From Pseudomonas fluorescens (lineage in GTDB: Bacteria > Pseudomonadota > Gammaproteobacteria > Pseudomonadales > Pseudomonadaceae), in NCBI RefSeq assembly GCF_018614655.1, contig NZ_JAGGOG010000005.1, positions 1-64,000 of the forward strand: a stretch of 64,000 nucleotides of DNA. The letters run 5' to 3'. Under the pieces are notes generated by a model. The model made no database searches. It was not told where the DNA came from and saw nothing but the letters and a program-made list of their open reading frames with translations. Numbering within the stretch: the stretch's first letter is position 1; every line of letters begins with the position of its first letter. Shown here piece by piece: positions 1-7,588 of this stretch. Made by a program: the position numbers and the translations under genes.

Positions 1-221
1 GCTGGTTCGCGCAACTGGAAAGACGAGCGCTGTACCGGGGCGCCTTCACCAGCGTGGCCGATTTGAAAGCGGCTATCCGCCAATTTATCGAGGCTCATAA
101 CGAGCATTCAGCCAAACCGTTCAAATGGAACAAAACAGCTGAGTCCATCATCAGTTCGGTGCATAAAGCAAAGCTGAGTGCGACCAAAAATAAATTAATG
201 GATTAACCGCTCAGGACACTA
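1..221 (+). mobile_element. IS630-type transposase, C-terminal remnant and right end
   Basis: Positions 3-206 are open from the window edge and encode the last 67 residues of a DDE transposase, ending ...KLSATKNKLMD. The pattern WFAQLERRALYRG...IEAHNEHSAKPFKWNKTAESI is typical of the C-terminus of IS630-family transposases. The family inserts at TA dinucleotides, and a TA lies at 220-221, exactly where an acyltransferase reading frame begins, so the element end is placed there. The rest of the element lies outside the window. Family assignment is fairly sure; the exact terminal inverted repeat is not visible. Confidence 0.7.
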
Positions 222-503
222 GCTTACATTGGGAAAATCAGTTATGGGCTATACATATGGCATGGCTTTACGTTCCACATCGTAAGCGCAGCAATCTATC
301 ACAACTGGATTCCGGCTTACAGCGCACCAACAGCAGATGCAATTCGCTTACTTTTAACATTTTCGGTCACTATAATTTGCTATCACTTTTTTGAGCTCCC
401 AATACTTAAAATTAAAGATAAGCTAGCATATGGCGTGAAGAAAACGCCACGCCCTACCATGCCAATGGCTACTCCGATAACCCATCCATCAAACACCATT
501 TAA
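222..503 (+). pseudogene. Acyltransferase-3 (OafA-like) C-terminal remnant, cut by the IS
   Basis: The frame 222-503 encodes about 93 residues, LAYIGKISYGLYIWHG...ICYHFFELPILKIKDKL, with no start of its own. IGxxSYxLYLWH and the closing FxxxExP motif are hallmarks of the last membrane helices of acyltransferase-3 membrane enzymes, which in phages usually O-acetylate the host O-antigen. The IS end abuts the frame, so the gene is disrupted unless the 5' part survives outside the window. It is convergent with the tail-spike gene. Prophage-borne O-acetyltransferases cause serotype conversion; that role is inferred here. Confidence 0.65.
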
Positions 504-509
504 TCAGAA

Positions 510-544
510 AGCCTCCTTCGTGAGATCAGATCACGAAGGAGGCT
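510..544. terminator. Strong hairpin terminator between convergent genes
   Basis: A 14-bp perfect inverted repeat (AGCCTCCTTCGTGA, 7-nt loop, complement) is followed by CTTTTA on the plus strand. It lies between the acyltransferase remnant and the tail spike, which converge, so it can end the plus-strand transcript. The T-run on the minus side is weak. Confidence 0.75.
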
Positions 545-576
545 CTTTTAATACCGCCCTTCAATTGGAAAAATAG

Positions 577-3078
577 TTAAGCCTTCGAGTACCGAACGCC
601 GTCAAAGCTAGCAGACGGACTGGCCGACACCCCCCTCACTACAGCCGCTGATTTGATAGCAACAAACCCAGCAGAAGACGATACGCTACCGAAAATTGAA
701 CCCATTCGAATTACGTTCGGTACCAAAAATTCCGGTGTATTGAACACTGTCGTTCCATCTGCAATGTTGCCGCTGTTGGCAGTAACACTACCTCGAAACT
801 CAATATCATCATCGATAAACCTGAATTGTATGCTGCCTGAAAATCCGGCAGCGTAAGACGAGGCGGCTATATCCATCCATGATGTATTGGGCACCGACAC
901 CGGACAAATAGTCTCTGCCAGGCATTTCGCGATGGCATAACCGAACACCTCATTCAGATAAGAGGTTTGGTGAACGTTGTCGCGCAGGTATGAGTCTGCA
1001 AATGTTGAGTTCAGATACGATGCAGCCAACGGACCTGTTACATGCGTGAGATCAATTAAGTTGTATCCCCTGTCAGCTGCAAATCTACCGATTGCCGCCC
1101 GCATGTCCCCACCTTTGCTTGCATTTTGGCTTGCCCCGCCGGACCCACCTGATTGAGCCTGAGTCCACCAAAGCGGAAAGATAGCCAATGTAATTGAGCG
1201 CCCTTCGCTTCGCACCTTCTCAAGCACTGCAGAGTACGTAGCAACAAATGCCGCATATGTGTTTGCACCCTGAGTATCATTCGTACCGACAAACACCAAC
1301 ACATCAGACGCATTTACAAAGGGGTTGGAATTAAGATTATTTAGTTGCTGTTGCGTAGTTTGGCCACTAATAGCTCTGTTCTCAATCCCGTTAATCCTTA
1401 TTCCAAACGAACCATCCAGCGCGTTCGCAATCCACCATGGATGCGCCCCATATAAATCATCAGTCAGGGAATCCCCAAGAAACCCTAAAACTCGCGACCT
1501 AGGAGAGTCTGAAACCTTGAATTTTTCTGAGTACCATCCTACATAATTAATAGAGGCTCCAGAACCGATCCCAGTCGCCCCGAATCCTGCGTACATCAGG
1601 TAGCCACTAGTTAACTGCACATCTACGAGAACTGACCCACTGATCAAAACTTGAAACCTGATCGATGTGATAAAACGCACAGTTAAAATAGGACAATCGG
1701 GACGATAGCCAGGCGTGTCAGAAATAACAGCCGGTCTTAGTACCGTTTGCGCAACCCCTTGATACTTAGTCACCAGCTCCCATACATCACTGTTTGGATA
1801 GCCCCTGAGAACACAGTAGCCAGTGGAAAATATCACTCCTACAGCGATTTCCCCTTGATTCGACGGGGGGACACTTACACCAGCCACTACTGAACTGCCC
1901 GGCCTGAGCGCATACAAACCAAGCTGAGTCTGTCCTCCGCTAGGAGGAGTCAGATACAAAGTATCGGCACCGCCACCCGCAGGAGAAAACGACACGACCG
2001 TATCGCCTCCCAGGCCAATCTGTTTATAAACCAACTCAGTTGCTGCCCCGTTAGCCACAACTGCTTTTGGCCGGCGATCAGTAATGTCCGACTCAGAAAG
2101 CCATAACCGCTTTTTGTTCCTACGGCTCCCGCGGCTAAAATTCGCCCTCAGCTCCAAATCGTAATTCTTTGGGTTTCCTTCTGTCACTCGATAAACATAG
2201 TCCGTTGTGGTAACGATATTCGAGGAAAACATACCCCCATAAATTGCACCAGAAAATGTCACCTCCGGATCAGGATCCAGTACGATCCCTGACAAATCAG
2301 CTCCAGCGACAGGCCAGTAATAGACACCGGTTGAAAGTTTCGGAAATTTAATTTTACCTCCAGGCACAACCGCTGCTTTCGCTCGATTGTATGCTGGGAG
2401 ATTGTCAGAAACCTCCTCTCCACCACCATAGTCTCTTATCGAAACCTGCTCTTTTAACTTAATGTCCAAAGTTTGATCAAGATTACGAACGAAGGATGCG
2501 CCATCTGCCGAGGCCATTTCAGTACGCAATGCACGATCACCAACGGCTTTTAGTTTCGAAGCATCGGTAGCCCAAGACCCAGAAAGAATTAGCGGCAGGC
2601 TAGCCTGATCGACAACTTGATAAAGTTCACCGTCCCGCTGAACAAGCTGCTTAGGCCGTTCGACTTTAATTCCAGCACCGTAAATGAGATAGACCGGTTC
2701 AAAGCCCAAGCTGTTATACAGGGCATTAAACTCTTGCTCCATTTCATCTAAAGAGTCAGAAATCTTATTCAGCGCGCTGTCAATTTGCGCCTGAACCTGC
2801 TCTACGGCAGTAGCTGCGTCCCACGTTGAGATATCGACCAACAGCGGGGCCACGTAGCCGTATCGACTGATCCGCAGATCAATTCTGGCAGCTGTCGTGT
2901 AGAAAAAAACCCGTGCATTTGCGTCAGCCTGGACCGGATTTTCTATCGGGGTGGTTACAGGGGAGCTGGAGTACAGAACGGCACGTTCCTGGGTACCGTG
3001 AACAAACACGTCCACGGTAGCGCCAGGCAATAGGGCACCGTCTTCGGCTCTTGCGGCGAAGAACTGAATAGGCTGCAT
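577..3078 (-). CDS. Tail spike / tail fibre with C-terminal SGNH (GDSL) esterase domain
   Basis: This 833-residue protein is the last late gene on the minus strand. The N-terminal ~85 residues (MQPIQFFAARAEDGALLPGA...) look like the particle-attachment domain of phage tail spikes that begin with a polyphosphate-loop-like fold. The middle is beta-rich. Residues from about 530 carry SGNH-hydrolase blocks: FLGDSLTDD (catalytic Ser, ~535), VGTNDT (~598) and DNVHQT (Asp/His, ~698). Such domains deacetylate surface polysaccharide during adsorption. It follows the tail-tip gene by 12 bp. The opposing O-acetyltransferase remnant suggests that both act on O-acetyl groups of host LPS. The substrate is inferred, not shown. 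Confidence 0.8.
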   Translation of the reverse strand: MQPIQFFAARAEDGALLPGATVDVFVHGTQERAVLYSSSPVTTPIENPVQADANARVFFYTTAARIDLRISRYGYVAPLLVDISTWDAATAVEQVQAQIDSALNKISDSLDEMEQEFNALYNSLGFEPVYLIYGAGIKVERPKQLVQRDGELYQVVDQASLPLILSGSWATDASKLKAVGDRALRTEMASADGASFVRNLDQTLDIKLKEQVSIRDYGGGEEVSDNLPAYNRAKAAVVPGGKIKFPKLSTGVYYWPVAGADLSGIVLDPDPEVTFSGAIYGGMFSSNIVTTTDYVYRVTEGNPKNYDLELRANFSRGSRRNKKRLWLSESDITDRRPKAVVANGAATELVYKQIGLGGDTVVSFSPAGGGADTLYLTPPSGGQTQLGLYALRPGSSVVAGVSVPPSNQGEIAVGVIFSTGYCVLRGYPNSDVWELVTKYQGVAQTVLRPAVISDTPGYRPDCPILTVRFITSIRFQVLISGSVLVDVQLTSGYLMYAGFGATGIGSGASINYVGWYSEKFKVSDSPRSRVLGFLGDSLTDDLYGAHPWWIANALDGSFGIRINGIENRAISGQTTQQQLNNLNSNPFVNASDVLVFVGTNDTQGANTYAAFVATYSAVLEKVRSEGRSITLAIFPLWWTQAQSGGSGGASQNASKGGDMRAAIGRFAADRGYNLIDLTHVTGPLAASYLNSTFADSYLRDNVHQTSYLNEVFGYAIAKCLAETICPVSVPNTSWMDIAASSYAAGFSGSIQFRFIDDDIEFRGSVTANSGNIADGTTVFNTPEFLVPNVIRMGSIFGSVSSSAGFVAIKSAAVVRGVSASPSASFDGVRYSKA

Positions 3079-3090
3079 AGTTAATCTCTG

Positions 3091-5634
3091 TCAGGTTTGA
3101 AAGACGATCGCGGGCGCGAAATTTAGTTGTGAACGAACACTGCTCCAGGTATCGAAGGCAGCAATCCGCAGGTAGTAGGTTGATCCGGCGATTAACCCTG
3201 AAATTTGGCCGCTTGCCGAACTCCCTTGATAACCGACGGTGCCGGCAACAGTGGGGTCGAAGCCCGAGGCCGTCGAGTAAACAAACATGTATCCAGCCGC
3301 GTCGGGGGCCGGGCTTGGGGTACAACTCACACTGGCTGTGGTGCCGCTGGTGACAGTTACCGCCGAGCCAGAGACAGCAGGCGGTGCAGTGTTGACCACC
3401 ACCAGAGCAACCACTGGCGCGTTGCCAGCAGCGTTTCGCTCAACGACCTCCACGCGGTAACTCCGAACCAAAGCACCATCGACAAGCGCATCAGCACGCT
3501 GGTAGGTGAAGGTAGTGCCCGTGGTGGGCACCTCACGCAACAACGTGTTGGTAGCAGCATTGCGGATCCTTACCAGTCGATTTTCCGCGCGCACTCCAGC
3601 AACCCAACTTACTGTGAAGTAAGGAGCTTCAAAGGTACCCACCAGTTGCAAACTTTCAGCCGAACCAGGTACTACACGCACAGGAGAAAGCATGACGCTG
3701 TACGCGGTGACATCGGCTAGATCCTCCAAGGCGCGACCGAAAACATTGAACGACCGAAATTTGACCCAAGCCTGCTTACCTATCTGGTCCACTGCATAGT
3801 TGTACTTCCATATCGCATCATCGAGACGAACAAAAGAAGCATCTACGGAATGATGAGAAACAGCCGAACCCAGCCGCCCGCGCCGTAGGTATTTCAAGTT
3901 GTAAGTCCCTGGCGCCGTTAGTGTTGCATCCCTGTAGCTGATCAACTCACCATCAATCCAGCACAAGGTCGCTCCACTGTCAGCTTCGGCGGTTGTCGCC
4001 GCCGTGAGTTCAGCAGAAACAGATAATTTCACTGACAACGTGTTGGCATTGTCAGGATCTGCCCCGGTGGCCAGCGGCGCGGTTAGTCGTCCAATTCGTG
4101 AGCGTCCGTAAACGCTTTCCACCATACGATAACTGTTACCGTCAGCACTGATCCAAACCTCACAACCGCCCCAGTTCACCCCAGCGCCGGCCACAGCCCC
4201 CCAGATTTGCTGCTCACCAGGAAGCAACAAACTCTCTGGAGGATTGAAGAGAATGGGCGGCAAAATCGGCCCAGGCGCTGAATTTTGATTGCCCTGATAA
4301 CCGGTTTTAGCTTGGACTGGGTACTTTGGAGCGCTGCCTACTCCCAGCAAGGCGTCCTCAGCAACAATTGCCAACTTCCCATCCTCGTCCTCTTCTACTG
4401 AAACCAGCCTGACCAGTCTGCGATTCAGCTTCAGCGCAGGCTCCGTTACAGTCACGAGATCCATCGGTTCAAGCAAAACGTGCTGCCAGCCCAGGGAAAA
4501 TCGATATTCATTGCGAATGTAGAGTTTGCGCTGCACCAACAGTTGCGCTGCGTGAGAGCCAATCGCAACGTCACAAATTTCATACGCTTTAATGGTATCC
4601 ATGGGCCGTGAGCCGAACTGCTCTATGGCCGTTTGATCTACACCGCGCACAACATCCGTATTGTATTCATGGTCACGATCAAGGATCTCCAGTGACACTT
4701 CGTTGTAACTGTCGGCTTGACTCTTGATCTTGAGTTGTACGGGGGGCGTGCCAGTCTCAGCCAGAAAATCGTCATCGGTAAGATGCGCAACCGGGGTCAC
4801 GTTTGGTGACCACGTAATACCGTTGCCGGTAACCACCTGGTCCCCATATGGAATGACCTTCATTTTGCCCGCCGACCAAACCATCTCACTATTGGTCAGC
4901 TGCAGCCAACGGGTAATAGCCTCACTCGCCGGCGCCTGCTCATCGAGCACAGGACTTAACAGAAGGTTCTCGGCCAGGCAGTAGTCACGATAACTGGACA
5001 TGTCAGCAATCCACCGCGGATCGAAACCCACACCATCTAACGGGTCCATCAACAGCCCAGGCAAAAATACACCGGGGTTCGCATCGGCCAGACCGGGCAC
5101 CTGATAGGGGCCATCAACCTCAAACGTGTGGTTCTGCACGCCAGCGTTATCGTTCAAAAGATAGTGAGCCGAATAAACGTAGGCTGTGTCTGAATAGGCG
5201 ATCGCCTCGGACGGGTGTTTAGTTTCAAGATAGCCCCACACCGGCTGGTCTGGAATGCCAGGCATAAAACTAAAACCTATCTGGGCGAGCGCAGATTGGG
5301 CTACACCACCCACCACTTTTTCTTCGAAGACTTCCTTGTCCCGAAAGATCCGCCGCACCGTTACTAGCGGACCACGTCCAATAGCCAAGATAATGGCCGC
5401 ATAATAGGTATAGGTCGTGTCCTTTTGCGTAGCCCCGCCACCGCCCTTGCCACCTGTTTTGGTTTTGGTCGTTTTCGCGACCGCCTCAAAGTCTGTGTAA
5501 TAAATCAGGTTGGGGCTGATGCGGTTACGCCCAGCAACCCATGCGATAGGCTTGCCACTGGCGCTGCTTTGAATCTGCAGGGCGTTAATGCGTGTCGCAC
5601 TGTTCGAGATGCTACTGCCACCGCCTCCCATCAT
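3091..5634 (-). CDS. Tail tip / host-specificity protein (J-like) with fibronectin type III modules
   Basis: 847 residues. The N-terminus is glycine-rich (MMGGGGSSISNSATRINALQ) and runs into a baseplate-hub-like region (SGKPIAWVAGRNRISPNLIYY) found in siphovirus and gene-transfer-agent tail-tip proteins. A Gly/Lys-rich stretch at about 55-70 interrupts it. The last ~200 residues look like two fibronectin type III repeats, as in lambda J-like proteins. The start codon overlaps the stop of the NlpC/P60 gene (ATGA), which supports translational coupling. It is expected to form the central tail tip and connect to the spike. Confident as a tail-tip protein; the fine family is less certain. Confidence 0.8.
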   Translation of the reverse strand: MMGGGGSSISNSATRINALQIQSSASGKPIAWVAGRNRISPNLIYYTDFEAVAKTTKTKTGGKGGGGATQKDTTYTYYAAIILAIGRGPLVTVRRIFRDKEVFEEKVVGGVAQSALAQIGFSFMPGIPDQPVWGYLETKHPSEAIAYSDTAYVYSAHYLLNDNAGVQNHTFEVDGPYQVPGLADANPGVFLPGLLMDPLDGVGFDPRWIADMSSYRDYCLAENLLLSPVLDEQAPASEAITRWLQLTNSEMVWSAGKMKVIPYGDQVVTGNGITWSPNVTPVAHLTDDDFLAETGTPPVQLKIKSQADSYNEVSLEILDRDHEYNTDVVRGVDQTAIEQFGSRPMDTIKAYEICDVAIGSHAAQLLVQRKLYIRNEYRFSLGWQHVLLEPMDLVTVTEPALKLNRRLVRLVSVEEDEDGKLAIVAEDALLGVGSAPKYPVQAKTGYQGNQNSAPGPILPPILFNPPESLLLPGEQQIWGAVAGAGVNWGGCEVWISADGNSYRMVESVYGRSRIGRLTAPLATGADPDNANTLSVKLSVSAELTAATTAEADSGATLCWIDGELISYRDATLTAPGTYNLKYLRRGRLGSAVSHHSVDASFVRLDDAIWKYNYAVDQIGKQAWVKFRSFNVFGRALEDLADVTAYSVMLSPVRVVPGSAESLQLVGTFEAPYFTVSWVAGVRAENRLVRIRNAATNTLLREVPTTGTTFTYQRADALVDGALVRSYRVEVVERNAAGNAPVVALVVVNTAPPAVSGSAVTVTSGTTASVSCTPSPAPDAAGYMFVYSTASGFDPTVAGTVGYQGSSASGQISGLIAGSTYYLRIAAFDTWSSVRSQLNFAPAIVFQT

Positions 5635-6074
5635 TCGCCCCCATATCGGTTAAGTGTGTAGTAACGCACCGGCCGGCTCGCCAAGCGTTCCTCGCGCATA
5701 TCGGCGACTTCTACCCCGATATCGCGGTATGAATGAATAATCCGGTGCTCATCAATGACCACCGCGCCATGGCTGTAAGTACGCCCGAACTTCCAGATGG
5801 CAACGTCACCCGGCTGCGGGCTTTGAATTTCATGGCCGTACTCATCAAGCCACCCTAGGTACAGCTCTTGGCTACGGTGTAAATGCCAGTCCTGAGCGTA
5901 AGCGCCGGGGTCAATCCAGGGCATGAGGCCAGCCGAGTGAAACACCTCAATCAACAGCCAGGCGCAGTCCACACCAACGCCGAGAAGGTGCTGGCGATGC
6001 GCATAGGGCGTTTTGAGCCAACGTCTCACCTCTGCTAATACTGCTTCACGCTGCTGCTGCTCCAGCCCAGTCAT
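5631..6074 (-). CDS. NlpC/P60-type cysteine peptidase, tail-associated
   Basis: 147 residues. The catalytic pattern is visible: Cys in GVGVDCAWLLIEVF, His in YSHGAVVID, and a third polar residue near RIIHSYRD. These enzymes cut peptidoglycan cross-links and sit at the siphovirus tail tip (lambda K-like). The start chosen is the ATG at 6074 because its ATGA overlaps the stop of the upstream DUF2163 gene; a longer frame exists but would overlap that gene deeply. The order DUF2460-DUF2163-NlpC-tip is the conserved tail-tip cassette also known from gene transfer agents. Confidence 0.85.
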   Translation of the reverse strand: MTGLEQQQREAVLAEVRRWLKTPYAHRQHLLGVGVDCAWLLIEVFHSAGLMPWIDPGAYAQDWHLHRSQELYLGWLDEYGHEIQSPQPGDVAIWKFGRTYSHGAVVIDEHRIIHSYRDIGVEVADMREERLASRPVRYYTLNRYGGE

Positions 6075-6931
6075 ACAGAGGTCTCCGCAACGGGGATGAA
6101 AGGCATCCCACGATAACGACCACGATTGCCGAACTTGTTGGTGCAAGCGTCCAGCGTGCGCGGGCAACCGGGATAAATCAGGAACTGATCACCTGGTTGT
6201 GGTACCGCTGGTAACCCGAGGATAAGACTGACGGTACCGTCATCAGCTTGGTGCCGAACCGTGCGTGAAACACCAGCGTTACCTCCATTCACAAAGCGGA
6301 TCACGCCTTGGTCAAACCATCCATTCCCCGCCGCGACATCGGTCTGAATGCTCAAGGAAGTGATATTGGCCAAGACGTTCCCTGCCGTTTCAAACAATGC
6401 ACGGTTTACACCGCAATCAGCGCTATAGACGGTTCGCAGGCAACCTGGCTGAAACACGCCTTTCGGCACCTTAGTGTCCAGCAGCTCCATGGGCGACTTG
6501 ACCGCAAAAGTTGCCTGCTCTCGATCTGCCGGATCGACTTCGGCCACACGACCGATGAAGCGCGTAATGGTCCCGACCACCGGCTCCCCCCAGTCCGGCA
6601 TAAATGCTCGGGAAAGAGTCAATGAAGCACCATCGAAACCACCGCCAGCAATAAATGCCAAGACCGGCTCACCAAGCAGTGTGTCCTGTAAACCGGCATA
6701 AAAAGTGACGTTCAAGGTGTCAACTTCAACCCCCCGAACCATGCGTATTCCAGTGCGCCGAATCAACGGCCCAGACGCCGAATAGTTCAGCCCGTCAACA
6801 TAAATCTGACTACCAGCGTCTGTGTATCGCAGCACCTGGCCGCTCGCCAGAGCAATGGTGTAGAGGTCAGCCATAACGAAGCTTCGGGCCGTAGCCAGAA
6901 ACTGAGTTAGTTCAGGGGATGCTGCGATCAT
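6071..6931 (-). CDS. Minor tail protein, DUF2163 / phage BR0599 family
   Basis: 286 residues. Characteristic blocks are the N-terminal TRSFVMADLYTIALASGQVLRYTDA-like region (split here by a short variation), then PGCLRTVYSADCGVNRALFE and the C-terminal PGCPRTLDACTNKFGN with paired cysteines, which are typical of this family. Homologues in gene transfer agents are tail-tip hub proteins joined to an NlpC/P60 peptidase, which is the next gene here. Overlaps the neighbouring genes on both sides by 4 bp, so it belongs to one translated block. Confidence 0.8.
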   Translation of the reverse strand: MIAASPELTQFLATARSFVMADLYTIALASGQVLRYTDAGSQIYVDGLNYSASGPLIRRTGIRMVRGVEVDTLNVTFYAGLQDTLLGEPVLAFIAGGGFDGASLTLSRAFMPDWGEPVVGTITRFIGRVAEVDPADREQATFAVKSPMELLDTKVPKGVFQPGCLRTVYSADCGVNRALFETAGNVLANITSLSIQTDVAAGNGWFDQGVIRFVNGGNAGVSRTVRHQADDGTVSLILGLPAVPQPGDQFLIYPGCPRTLDACTNKFGNRGRYRGMPFIPVAETSV

Positions 6932-7581
6932 GGTTTAATGCTCTTGAAGGACACGTTTTTCATTTCCCAGATTTTCCCGAACGGCTGCGCACCATCCAGT
7001 GAGTCCGAGTCGTACGCACAACGGAAGAAAAAGGCCCCCGTCCACTCCAGAGCAGCGCCGGCTGGTGGTGGTTGACTGAACGTGACCTTGCCTAATTCAT
7101 CGACGCTGTAGTTCGACACAGGGATGCCACCCACGGCCAACCTTTCAACATTGACCACGCCATAGATCGGCTCAACCCAACTGCCAATAGCCCTGGACAG
7201 TTGAAATGTCTGTGTACTGCCATCGCCAAATCCGAAGCGATGTTTCGACACCTGGTGGTCAGTGCGATCGAAGAAAAGAAACTCCCCAAACTGCCCTTTT
7301 CGCTCGTTGAAGAACTGCACCAGGCGTGTCCATTCGTCGAGCCCTGGGCGTTTACGGACAGCGTTGTAATTCATCTGAAACGACCAAGTCGGAGCGACGA
7401 AGTAAGACGTCGTGCGGCGTCGACCACTTACCGACTGTTGGACGCCCGTACTCCACTCCGGAGACTTTTTGGCTAGCAACGTTTGCCCCGGCATATGGGG
7501 CAATACGTCATCAGCCATCACCCCCCGGTCAGGGAAACTGGCTATCCATCGTGCTGGGAAAAAAGGCCCTAGAATCATCAA
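6928..7581 (-). CDS. Distal tail protein, DUF2460 family
   Basis: 217 residues. The stretch WSTGVQQSVSGRRRTTSYFVAPTW followed by RKGQFGEFLFFDRTD matches the DUF2460 family (TIGR02217-like), which is the distal tail protein of siphoviruses and gene transfer agents and makes the first ring beneath the tail tube. Located between the tape measure and DUF2163 genes, as expected. The start at 7581 gives a slightly long N-terminus; an internal ATG after about 21 residues is an alternative. Confidence 0.75.
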   Translation of the reverse strand: MMILGPFFPARWIASFPDRGVMADDVLPHMPGQTLLAKKSPEWSTGVQQSVSGRRRTTSYFVAPTWSFQMNYNAVRKRPGLDEWTRLVQFFNERKGQFGEFLFFDRTDHQVSKHRFGFGDGSTQTFQLSRAIGSWVEPIYGVVNVERLAVGGIPVSNYSVDELGKVTFSQPPPAGAALEWTGAFFFRCAYDSDSLDGAQPFGKIWEMKNVSFKSIKP

Positions 7582-7588
7582 ACGCCCC

